Assembly: GCA_003645845.1 (NCBI GenBank)
Contig: QNCV01000078.1
Span: 1-9,205 of the forward strand
Reading direction: 5' to 3'
DNA length: 9,205 bases
DNA from: Fidelibacterota bacterium
Lineage (GTDB): Bacteria; Fidelibacterota; UBA2242
A program made the position numbers and the translations under genes. This document shows, in pieces, positions 1 to 7,684 of this stretch. Positions within the stretch are counted from its first letter, which is position 1, and the number at the start of each line of letters is the position of its first letter. Below the pieces are notes generated by a model that was not told where the DNA came from, did no database searches, and was given only the letters and a program-made list of their open reading frames with translations.

Positions 1-3000
1 CTTCATTTGTATCAATCGTCCCATCGGGGACCGATACCCAGGTGGGCGCGTCGTTCAGGTTATTGACTTTCACCTGCCAGGAAGATGTAACCGATTCGCC
101 GGCGCTGTCCATTACCTTCACCGTAACGGTATGAGTTCCCACATCATCGTTTGTCGGCGTCCAGGAAATCACACCGGTGCTGGAATTGATCGTCATCCCG
201 CTTGGATTACTGATCAGGCTGTACGTAATCTCATCATCGGCATCATCATCGGTAGCGTCAATATTAGTGGTATACAACGCATCTTCATCGATATCGACGG
301 TCCCGCTGGGAACTGCGGTAATAGAGGGCGCTGTATTCACATTTTGGACACTGTAATCAAAGGATTTCTGAGTCGATCCGCCATTTCCGTCCGTCACCTG
401 TACGGTAAAACTGGCATCGCTGATAACATCATTGTTTCCGGGGGTGCCGTATAGTTTCCCCGTACTTGCCTCGATATCCATCCAGGAAGGTTTTCCACTG
501 ACAAAACTCCAGGTGATTGTCCCGTCACCATCGTCACTGCTTCGCAGCGTATCCACAAAACCGGAATCCTCCACAGCTTCAAAAGGCCCGCTGGTGATGA
601 TTTCCGGAGCAACATTTTCCACTCTCAAATAAACCGTCAATGTATCCCGTGATCCGGGCTGATCCTTGAAAAAGACCTTAAACGAATCCAGCCCGACATT
701 ACTGTTCGTTGGTTCAATCGCAGTGATTCCTGTCTGTGAATTGCTCAGCGTTACCCAGTCCGGATTTGGAAAACCACCAGTGCCGTATAGCACATTTTCA
801 GCTGCCCCGGCACCTTCATCGGGAGCAGATAGATTCAATGTATAAGTTGTGTCCTCTTTAATATAAAACGTATCTGCAACTGCCGTGACAGCATCCGACG
901 GATCAAAATCGCCTATAACCGGCGCAGTAATGGGCGATGCCACGTTGGTCACCCGCACCGTCCAATTGCGGGAAATGTCATCCCCTTCACTATCGGTTGC
1001 CCGGACAGTTACGGTATGCTCGCCAACCAGGCTGTTATCCGGCGTCCAGGAGATTTCCCCGGTGCTGCTGTTGATCGTCATGCCGGTTGGATAAGTATCC
1101 AAACTATAACTTATTTCATCGCCCACATCCACATCAGCGGCGTCTATATCAATGCTGTACAGCGCGTCTTCCACCGTTGTAACCGTTGAACCCGAAACCG
1201 GCGCCCATGTCCATGTCGGTTTATCGTTGACATTATCCACAATAAAAACAATGGTCTTTGTGGTAATTCCACCGTTTCCATCATTGACCTGAAAGGTTAC
1301 ACTGACACCGTCAGTCACATCATCATTGTCCGGTGTGCCGACAATTTCACCGGTTTCACTATCAAGTGTAAACCAGCCGGGATCACCATCAGTGATTGAG
1401 TATGTGATCGTTCCCTGTCCTTCATCGGATGTATTCAGATCCAACTCGTATGGTTGATCTTCCGTAGCGGTTACGCTAATTGGCGTATCAATAAACTCAG
1501 GGGCAACATTTTCAACCCGAAGGTACACGCGTTCGTTGTCACTGCCACCATTGCCATCGCTAAACGTGACATCCACATAGTCAAGGCCCACATGGCGATT
1601 ATCCGGGGTACCGCTCAAAGTTCCGTTCGTTGTACTGGTCGTTGTCAGCCAGACTGGTTTATGATTAATGGTAAAAAGGGCAGATGCCCCATCGATCTCG
1701 TCGTCCGCGATAAAGTCGATTGAGTATGAATTATCTTCCTTAATATACGTCGTGTCATCTACCACAGTATAAGGTGTAGAGATCGAAACATCCGTGATTG
1801 TCGGAGCGGCATTCGCAACCGATAACGTAAATTGAATATTATCCTGACCGCCATTCGCATCTGTCACAATGATATTGATCGTATGATTTCCCACAGATGC
1901 ATTCAGTGGAATCCCACTCAGAAGACCGCTGCTGGTTAATGTGATATTTTCAGGCAAATCACTCGGTGTTGAATACGTTGGGTTCCAGGTGTCATCATCT
2001 GATGTAAATTGAAATGAATAGTTGATTCCCTCTGTTGCCGTGGATGTCGGACCAAGACTGGTAATTGCCGGCGGGTTATTCGCTACAGTAATCGTTATGC
2101 TAAGAGTTACGATGCCGCCGTTATTGCCATCTCGGTACCGGATAACTAACGGTTCGGTGCCAACATCAGAATCGACAGGCGTTCCAGATAACACTCCGGT
2201 CGTTGTATCAATTGACAACCAGTCTGGCGCCGTAACTAAATTGTAGCCGCTGCTGTCAGGTCCTTCATCACCTTCGTCATTGGTTGTAATATCCCAGATT
2301 AAGGCCTCATCCTCAGTGGCCGTGACATTGCCGGTAGTTGTAAAAACAGCTGGGCTGTTATTAACAACCATCTCGAATTTCTTTTCATCAAAGCCACCAT
2401 GATCATCACTAATCCGTATGGTAATGGAATCCGAACCCACCTGGGAATTGCTTGGTGTTCCGGATAGTAAACCGTTTAACGCATTGATACTCAGCCATGC
2501 GGGTTTGGCCCCAACGATAGAGAAAGTATGGTCGCCTTCATTGGTTGGAATATATTCAATCTGAAAACTATAGGCCGAATCTTCTGTCGCCACATCCAGC
2601 GCCTCGGTTAAAATCATCGGATTCGTATTGACAACTGTAATCGTCCATGATTGCGTATCAATTCCACCGTTCCCGTCATCAACCTTGACCGTAACACTGT
2701 TATCTCCCACATCGGGATTTCCCGGAGTTCCCTGAATCACACCGGTAGATGCGTTGATATTCAGCCAATCCGGCGACGATATCAACGAATAGACGACATT
2801 GCCAAGTCCTTCTTCATCGCTCTGTATATCACATATATAGGATTCACCTTCGACAATGGTCGTATCATTAACAGTTGTGATTGCCGGAGTCCGGTTTGTC
2901 ACAGTTACAGAGAATGAAATTGTATTCGAGCCACCGTTATTGTCGGTTGCAGTAATCTCAAAAGTCCCGGTACCAACGTGTCTGTTGTCAGTCGGCCATT

Positions 3001-4798
3001 GAACCAATCCGGTAGAAATAACTGTAGCGTCATCAGGACCACTATTCATCAAATAAGTAACTTCGGGATCATTATCATCATCGGTGTGTAATTGAATCGA
3101 TAAATTTGTATTTTGAACAATCGTTGTATCCGCCTGGGGTGTAAATTGCGGTATCCGGTTGACAACCGTCAAATTATATGTGTTCGTGACAATCCCGCCA
3201 TTACCATCATTAACGATAACAGCCACGACCGTATCACCAACATCACTATTATCCGGCGTTCCGGTCAGTTCACCGGTATTGGCGTCCAGACTCATCCAGG
3301 AAGGCCGAATACTCCAGGAATATATTTGTCCTTCGCCCTCATCATCATAATCGATATCGTAATAATAATCGCTGTCCTCATTGACGGATGTCACGTCTGC
3401 CGATTCTTTCTCAGGAACCCGATTTTTGACGTGAATGGTATAATAGACCGTATCCGCATCGGTGCCATCGGATACATACACGCCAATATCAAAATCATCA
3501 ACATCTTCGTTGTTTGGAGTACCACTCAGAACCCCGCTATTCAAACCGATCGATAACCAGTCGGGAAGATCAATCCCGTGATATGTAACCGTTCCCTGTC
3601 CGTCGTCGTTGGAAGTAAATTTATAGGAATATTCAATATCTTCAAAAACGCCATACCCCAAATTTGTCGTATCAATCTGCACGGGATTATTGGCAACATT
3701 GATGACGAATTCCGTTGTATCCTTGCCGCCATTACCGTCATCGAATTCCAGGTAGAATAAATTTGACCCAACATCTGCATTGGTTGGCGTACCTGTTATA
3801 ACACCATCATTGGTTCGCAGACTTATCCAGGCCGGATGTACCAGAAGATCATCAAGAAAACGATAGGATGTCGTCCCGAGACCTTCGTCATCGGCATTTA
3901 TATCAAGGGCAAAACCGACATCTTCGGTTGCATTATGTAATGCGGCCGTCGTGATCACCGGCTTACGGTTAACAACCGTCAGATCATAGGAAAGCGTATC
4001 TTTGGAACCGTTATCATCATCGACGATGATTTTCACGGTTTCAGTTCCCACATACTGGTTTGTGGGCGTCCCGTTGATAACACCTGTCGAAGCGGCAATT
4101 CCCATCCATTCCGGTTGAAATCCGCTCTGAAAATAATAAACAGTATTACCCTGACCCTCATCATTGGAGCCAATATCAAACTCAAAATAATCGTCTTCAT
4201 TAATTTCTGTAGGTGGTGCATTGGTAAATTCCACATCCGTATTGCGCGTTTCCAATATAAAAGACCATTCAATCGCTGCCGAGGAATCATCCCGGGCGCG
4301 AACGGTTACCGTCTGATACCCCACATTGCTGTTGTCCGGAGATCCGCTGATGGAGCCGGTGGCCGAATTGACGGTGACATTTTCTCCCCTGGTTATGAAA
4401 TAATAGATGTGATCACCATGGGGCAGATCATCATCATTGGCAGTCACGGTGACATCCAGTTCGGCGTCCTCGTCAACCGTTACGGTGTCAGGAGTGGTAT
4501 TGACCCAATAGGGCGCATCATTGAGATTAAATACATGAAGAAAGAATTCCTGGAAATCGGTCAGGCTGCCGTCGGAAACCGAGACTTGCAACCGATGTGT
4601 GCCGACATCGTCGTTATCCGGAGTCCATGTAATCCGCCCCGATGTGGCGTTTATTGTCATTCCTTCAGGCGCTTCATTGGCAAAGGCAAAGGTGATGGCG
4701 TCGCCGTCATCGTCGGTGGCGCTGAGCCATGTGCTCCAGTAAACGTCTTCGGTCAGATTAGTGTCTTCCACCGCAGCCGTGAAATAGGGCGCCGTATT
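1..4798 (-). repeat. Array of 17 complete cadherin-like domain repeats plus part of an 18th
   Basis: Domain starts, read on the minus strand from the V-x-N-x-(N/A/T)-P linkers, are at 4798 (R1), 4519, 4240, 3964, 3685, 3418, 3154, 2890, 2623, 2353, 2074 (R11), 1807 (R12), 1504, 1225, 940 (R15), 610, 334 (R17) and 52 (R18, cut by the window). Most units are 264-285 bp; R12 and R15 are longer (303 and 330 bp). Two classes are visible. R1, R14 and R17 carry G-M-T-I-N-x-(S/T)-(T/S)-G followed by (I/T)-(S/T)-WTP. Most others carry P-x-W-(L/M)-S and end in GTP. R7 and R11 are looser: both lack the P-x-W motif. Repeats are conserved mainly at protein level; DNA identity between most neighbours is low, so the array is old except for the block noted separately. 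Confidence 0.9.
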
Positions 4799-4861
4799 GC
4801 CATAAGCGTTGATGGCAGATACCAAACCGACTATGAATACAATAAATCCCTTACGCCACAT
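1..4861 (-). CDS. Giant exported cadherin-like / He_PIG repeat protein, C-terminus beyond window
   Basis: One frame stays open from an ATG at 4861 to base 1 (1620 codons plus one base) with no stop, so the gene continues past the left edge. Residues 1-21 form a signal peptide: W-R-K, then a hydrophobic run GFIVFIVGLVSAI, with likely cleavage near AYG/NT. The rest is tandem domains of 88-110 residues: 17 complete and an 18th begun. The consensus is a T/N-E-D motif near the start, an acidic D-D-E/D-G turn, P-x-W-L-S, T-G-x-L-x-GTP-x-N-x-DVG, a DGNGG turn, and a V-x-N-R/N-x-P linker. This fits the He_PIG/CADG cadherin-like Ig fold, often calcium-binding and adhesive at bacterial surfaces. The array is strongly acidic and I see one cysteine (repeat 8). 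No strong Shine-Dalgarno precedes the ATG; the start is chosen because the signal peptide begins there. An adhesin or surface-fibre role is inferred. A C-terminal sorting domain may lie outside the window. Confidence 0.93.
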   Translation of the reverse strand, partial: MWRKGFIVFIVGLVSAINAYGNTAPYFTAAVEDTNLTEDVYWSTWLSATDDDGDAITFAFANEAPEGMTINATSGRITWTPDNDDVGTHRLQVSVSDGSLTDFQEFFLHVFNLNDAPYWVNTTPDTVTVDEDAELDVTVTANDDDLPHGDHIYYFITRGENVTVNSATGSISGSPDNSNVGYQTVTVRARDDSSAAIEWSFILETRNTDVEFTNAPPTEINEDDYFEFDIGSNDEGQGNTVYYFQSGFQPEWMGIAASTGVINGTPTNQYVGTETVKIIVDDDNGSKDTLSYDLTVVNRKPVITTAALHNATEDVGFALDINADDEGLGTTSYRFLDDLLVHPAWISLRTNDGVITGTPTNADVGSNLFYLEFDDGNGGKDTTEFVINVANNPVQIDTTNLGYGVFEDIEYSYKFTSNDDGQGTVTYHGIDLPDWLSIGLNSGVLSGTPNNEDVDDFDIGVYVSDGTDADTVYYTIHVKNRVPEKESADVTSVNEDSDYYYDIDYDDEGEGQIYSWSIRPSWMSLDANTGELTGTPDNSDVGDTVVAVIVNDGNGGIVTNTYNLTVVNRIPQFTPQADTTIVQNTNLSIQLHTDDDNDPEVTYLMNSGPDDATVISTGLVQWPTDNRHVGTGTFEITATDNNGGSNTISFSVTVTNRTPAITTVNDTTIVEGESYICDIQSDEEGLGNVVYSLISSPDWLNINASTGVIQGTPGNPDVGDNSVTVKVDDGNGGIDTQSWTITVVNTNPMILTEALDVATEDSAYSFQIEYIPTNEGDHTFSIVGAKPAWLSINALNGLLSGTPSNSQVGSDSITIRISDDHGGFDEKKFEMVVNNSPAVFTTTGNVTATEDEALIWDITTNDEGDEGPDSSGYNLVTAPDWLSIDTTTGVLSGTPVDSDVGTEPLVIRYRDGNNGGIVTLSITITVANNPPAITSLGPTSTATEGINYSFQFTSDDDTWNPTYSTPSDLPENITLTSSGLLSGIPLNASVGNHTINIIVTDANGGQDNIQFTLSVANAAPTITDVSISTPYTVVDDTTYIKEDNSYSIDFIADDEIDGASALFTINHKPVWLTTTSTTNGTLSGTPDNRHVGLDYVDVTFSDGNGGSDNERVYLRVENVAPEFIDTPISVTATEDQPYELDLNTSDEGQGTITYSITDGDPGWFTLDSETGEIVGTPDNDDVTDGVSVTFQVNDGNGGITTKTIVFIVDNVNDKPTWTWAPVSGSTVTTVEDALYSIDIDAADVDVGDEISYSLDTYPTGMTINSSTGEISWTPDNSLVGEHTVTVRATDSEGDDISRNWTVRVTNVASPITAPVIGDFDPSDAVTAVADTFYIKEDTTYTLNLSAPDEGAGAAENVLYGTGGFPNPDWVTLSNSQTGITAIEPTNSNVGLDSFKVFFKDQPGSRDTLTVYLRVENVAPEIITSGPFEAVEDSGFVDTLRSSDDGDGTITWSFVSGKPSWMDIEASTGKLYGTPGNNDVISDASFTVQVTDGNGGSTQKSFDYSVQNVNTAPSITAVPSGTVDIDEDALYTTNIDATDDDADDEITYSLISNPSGMTINSSTGVISWTPTNDDVGTHTVTVKVMDSAGESVTSSWQVKVNNLNDAPTWVSVPDGTIDTNE
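53..1807 (-). repeat. Tandem duplication of a three-domain block (R12-R14 and R15-R17)
   Basis: Bases 1807-941 (289 codons) and 940-53 (296 codons) encode the same ordered triplet. First comes a long domain with an inserted strand reading A/D-D-T-x-Y-I-K-E-D and a final LRVENVAPE. Second is a domain with an N-D/N-D-V-x-(D/S)-(G/A) turn, ending in N-V-N. Third is a WTP-class domain with MTINSSTG. DNA identity survives locally: a 12-base word at 155-166 recurs at 1040-1051, an 11-base word at 186-196 recurs at 1071-1081 (both offset 885), and gcaacattttc at 609-619 recurs at 1503-1513 (offset 894). I infer expansion by duplication of a three-domain unit, more recent than the rest of the array. 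Confidence 0.75.
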
Positions 4862-4991
4862 AACCCAGATGCCAGAACCGTGCAATAAATGAAAACACTC
4901 TTGTATGTTCTAAAGAAATGACCTTTCTCTGTTAGATTCGCTGTTTATCACTAATTTAGATTACTTTAAACATTATTCACTGTGACAGAAA
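4862..4991 (-). other. 130-bp AT-rich intergenic gap before the giant gene
   Basis: This is the only sizeable gap between genes in the window. It lies between the stop of the TPR gene and the ATG of the giant protein. It is AT-rich and could hold a promoter or a processing site, but I find no convincing -35/-10 pair and no Bacteroidota-type TAnnTTTG box. The best hairpin on the transcribed strand is AGAGAAA-GGTCA-TTTCTTT (one G-U pair), too AT-rich and without a following U-run to call a terminator. So it is open whether the giant gene is read through from the upstream operon. Confidence 0.4.
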
Positions 4992-6524
4992 TCATCGCAT
5001 GGAATTGATCTGCCGCAACCAGAAATCCGCCTGTTTTTCGCTTTCGGGACTGTTCAGTGCATGGGTAAAATATTTCCGCGCTTCGTCGATATCTCCCAGA
5101 TAATAGTAAAATTTTCCAATTTTTAATACTGTCTCCATGTTCCCGGGATCGAGCCGGATTAGCCGGGAGTAATAGCTCAACGCGTCATTGTAATCCGAAT
5201 CCTGAGCATATATCTTGCCAAGGTCATTTAACGCTGCCGTCATCCAGGCTGAGGCATCGGGATTCATTTCCCGGGCTTTTCTGAAATAATCCAGCGCCGC
5301 TTTATGATCACCCGATTCTCTGGCTATCAGACATTTGATATACTGAATTTTGGGAATCCATTCCTTTTTAATTGCATCTGCCTGCGGAGAATCTCCCAGC
5401 CGCTGAAATTTCGTCAACGCTGCATCCCACTGCTTCATAAAATACCTGGACCTGGCAATATATGAATTCAGCAGTGTTGTATCCGCATATACATCCATTA
5501 CCTGCTGACAAAACAGGATACACGACTGATAATCACTGGTCTCATAAAGCGCTTTCGCCAATTCCACATAACTTTTGATAAATAAGGGATCGTGAACGAG
5601 GCTTTTCTGATAATAATTGACGGCCTTTCCATGATTTTTCTGAATATCGGCAATTTGCGCCAGCCCGTAATACAATTCCCCGCACAATTCACTTTTCTTT
5701 TTGACCAGCTGCAAAAAAATAGCTTTAGCCGAATCATGCTCTCCGGATTGCAAAAAAGCAAACGCCACTGCGGCATCGGCTCCGGGAAATTCCGGATCCA
5801 GATAGCGACTGCGATAGAAATCAATCTGTGCTACAGTATTGGCATTATTTTGCTGATAGATTCTGCCTTTGTAATATGAAGCCACCGCTAATTCATGATT
5901 GCCGCCGGTGACACCGGACAGGATTTCCAGCGCCCGTTGAAAATCACCGGTCTTATAGAGAAATTTGCCATATTCGAGATAATGTCTGTCAGCAACACTG
6001 CGGGACCGAATCAGCCGTTCATAACTGCTGCGGGCTTCCGAATACCGTCCCATCACCGCAAGGCGCTGAGCGTATTGAAATAAGGAATCACCGCTGACTC
6101 CCATCGGCTGTTTTCCTTGGGGTCTTCGCAACTGGCTCCGATAATGTAAAAGAGTATCCAGAATGTCCGGCGTAATCGGCAGGTAGTATGCGGCCATGGC
6201 GCCGCTGGCATAGGCCGGCTTCTCTTTCTCCTTTTTCTCCTCCGGTTCAGTCTTTGGCCTGGGTTTATTCATCTGGAGTTTGGTCCAGTTGGTGATTTTT
6301 TCCTTATAAAAATCACGCTCTTTCTGAAGGCTCATGATCTGTTGCAAGAGAGCCTGATTACGCTGCTCAATCCGTTCCGTACTGCTTGACTGAACCGCAC
6401 GCGTCGAGGTCGTCGTTGAGGGACGCCGGCGTTGCGCTTTTAAAGATGCGAAGGACGTAATTATAATTATTGTTACGGTAAAAAATAAAAATCCTCTGTG
6501 CATTGATGTCTTCATCCGTTTCAT
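4992..6524 (-). CDS. Exported coiled-coil and TPR-repeat protein
   Basis: 510 residues. An N-terminal hydrophobic segment (about 11-28, ending S-L-K-A-Q) follows a basic start, so it is exported as a signal peptide or kept as a membrane anchor. Then come a Ser/Thr-rich stretch, a predicted coiled coil (about 47-80, rich in Q, E, K and L) and a Lys/Glu/Pro linker (88-103). From about 145 to 495 there are roughly ten tetratricopeptide repeats, clearest at 283-314, 392-422, 428-461 and 462-494, where G-(D/N)-x-x-x-A-x-x-(Y/D)-(Y/F) and a closing N/D-P recur. TPRs are protein-binding scaffolds; the partner is not shown. The ATG overlaps the stop of the PorV-like gene (ATGA), which implies translational coupling and a shared pathway. 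In-frame ATGs at codons 4 and 8 are possible alternative starts; the coupled one is preferred. A periplasmic assembly or scaffold role for the surface proteins encoded alongside is inferred. I know of no exact named family. Confidence 0.9.
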   Translation of the reverse strand: MKRMKTSMHRGFLFFTVTIIIITSFASLKAQRRRPSTTTSTRAVQSSSTERIEQRNQALLQQIMSLQKERDFYKEKITNWTKLQMNKPRPKTEPEEKKEKEKPAYASGAMAAYYLPITPDILDTLLHYRSQLRRPQGKQPMGVSGDSLFQYAQRLAVMGRYSEARSSYERLIRSRSVADRHYLEYGKFLYKTGDFQRALEILSGVTGGNHELAVASYYKGRIYQQNNANTVAQIDFYRSRYLDPEFPGADAAVAFAFLQSGEHDSAKAIFLQLVKKKSELCGELYYGLAQIADIQKNHGKAVNYYQKSLVHDPLFIKSYVELAKALYETSDYQSCILFCQQVMDVYADTTLLNSYIARSRYFMKQWDAALTKFQRLGDSPQADAIKKEWIPKIQYIKCLIARESGDHKAALDYFRKAREMNPDASAWMTAALNDLGKIYAQDSDYNDALSYYSRLIRLDPGNMETVLKIGKFYYYLGDIDEARKYFTHALNSPESEKQADFWLRQINSMR

Positions 6525-7684
6525 TCCAGAAATTTAACCTGGTCCAGCGTCAGAGTAATCGGGTCGGAACCCGGTAGTGCCAGCAATCGCACCGTAATTG
6601 TATTATTAACGGGGTCCTGACTGACCACTTCGGCGCGTTCGTTGGCCAATGGTCCGTCGGTAATCAAAACAATATTTTTTGTTTCCGTACTGGCGGGGGC
6701 GGCGGGTGTCGGAACCGGAAGCGTCGTTTCCTGTATCGGTTCCGGTTCGTATGCCTCAGCGGATTTCCCTAAACGCCAGCTGAGTGTAAAGAAGGTACGC
6801 GATTTCGTCCCGAAATTTTCCGGAGTCACCGCCACATCAAATTTAAACCCGGCATATTGCAGGCCGGCTCCATAACAGACACCACGATCGGAGTATCCTC
6901 CACGAACCATAACCATATCCCGGATCGTATATTCGATACCTGTCTGATATCCCAGAAAGTCACCACCCTGCATATGCACATCGAACGCCACCAATAAATT
7001 GGGAACATTGAAAAGGTCAAAATAACTGATTCCGAGAGCTATCCGGCTCGGAATCGTCTCTTTCAGTTTACTGGAAGTATTCCATTTCAGCGATGAGTTG
7101 AGATTTCTGAAAACCGCCCCCAGTGTTATCCGGTCACCAATATAGATTGCCGAACCGATGTCAAAGGAGATTCCCTTCGCCGAATAACCCGCCAGGCTGT
7201 GGTAAAGATACTTCCCGGTAACCCCCAGGGAGAGATTCCCGCCGATTGACTTACTGTAACTCAGCATCAGAGCGCTTTGTAAATCGGAAAAATTCTGTGT
7301 CACATAACCGTCCTGATCACGCCCTTCGATATTGTCAATTGACAACTGAGCCCAGCCCAGACCGAGACTTCCCCATGAGTCCAGGGGGTAGGTAAAGGCA
7401 ATATCATAATAGTTCCGATCGTAACCCAATCTGGCCAGCGATGCGTTGAAATAACCGTCATAAAGCATTCCGATCATCCCCGGATTGACGAAAACCGTCG
7501 TGGCGTCTTCAGTGCTGGCAATGGCAGCTCCGCCCATGCCAAAGGCCCGGGAACTGTTGTTCAGGCTGAAATAACTGCCGGCAGATCCTCCGCTCTGGGC
7601 TACACTCAGTCCTGAAAACAGACAGACCAGTATCAGACCGGATAGTATCTTGATTTGCTTATCTGAGAACCGCCACTTTTCCAA
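6521..7684 (-). CDS. PorV/PorQ-family outer-membrane beta-barrel with NusG-KOW-like C-terminal tail
   Basis: 387 residues from a TTG start. Residues 1-30 form a signal peptide (L-S-G-L-I-L-V-C-L-F core, V-A-Q cleavage). The mature N-terminus has the family hallmark SSRAFGMGGA, then ED-A-T and NPG (about 44-69). Alternating aromatic/Gly strands follow to about 308, ending in F-F-T-L-S-W-R-L-G, as in a membrane barrel. PorV in type IX secretion takes secreted proteins by their C-terminal sorting domains at the outer membrane. Here the two preceding genes encode such domains, so a carrier role is a reasonable inference, but PorQ-like or other roles are possible. After a Pro/Ala/Thr linker (about 310-336), residues 337-387 (bases 6524-6676) read TDGPLANE...V..D...N.....L....PITLTLDQVKF. 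This resembles the KOW domain of NusG in order and length but lacks the usual KOW glycine. The ATG at 7753 is rejected as start because it would bury the signal peptide and overlap gene 2 by 95 bp. Confidence 0.88.
   Translation of the reverse strand: MEKWRFSDKQIKILSGLILVCLFSGLSVAQSGGSAGSYFSLNNSSRAFGMGGAAIASTEDATTVFVNPGMIGMLYDGYFNASLARLGYDRNYYDIAFTYPLDSWGSLGLGWAQLSIDNIEGRDQDGYVTQNFSDLQSALMLSYSKSIGGNLSLGVTGKYLYHSLAGYSAKGISFDIGSAIYIGDRITLGAVFRNLNSSLKWNTSSKLKETIPSRIALGISYFDLFNVPNLLVAFDVHMQGGDFLGYQTGIEYTIRDMVMVRGGYSDRGVCYGAGLQYAGFKFDVAVTPENFGTKSRTFFTLSWRLGKSAEAYEPEPIQETTLPVPTPAAPASTETKNIVLITDGPLANERAEVVSQDPVNNTITVRLLALPGSDPITLTLDQVKFLE

Noticed and set aside
231..252. Repeated catcatcgg words, possible microsatellite
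   Set aside because: They encode an Asp/Glu-rich acidic turn of repeat R17 and are a by-product of GAT/GAC codons, not a separate repeat element.
131..2917. Several plus- and minus-strand frames of 60-110 codons across the first 3 kb
   Set aside because: All overlap the continuous minus-strand frame of the giant protein, whose translation shows regular domains throughout.
3113..3556. Plus-strand open frame of 147 codons rich in Ile
   Set aside because: It is antisense to repeats R5-R7. The Ile-rich product is just the reverse reading of Asp/Asn codons (GAT read as ATC), with no ribosome site or family signature.
4115..4888. Plus-strand open frame of 257 codons, the longest on that strand
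   Set aside because: It lies almost wholly antisense to repeats R1-R3 of the giant gene. Its protein has no domain pattern, and its openness follows from the GAT/AAT/ATC-rich codons of the repeats on the other strand.
4893..4930. Possible terminator hairpin upstream of the giant gene
   Set aside because: The stem AGAGAAA/TTTCTTT is AT-rich, includes a G-U pair and is not followed by a U-run; it is too weak to call.
4977..4985. Short palindrome TCACTGTGA just after the TPR gene as a possible operator
   Set aside because: With 4-bp arms, single occurrence and no promoter nearby, this is expected by chance.
5498..5824. Minus-strand frame of 108 codons within the TPR gene
   Set aside because: It is out of frame with a clear TPR coding sequence and has no recognisable features of its own.
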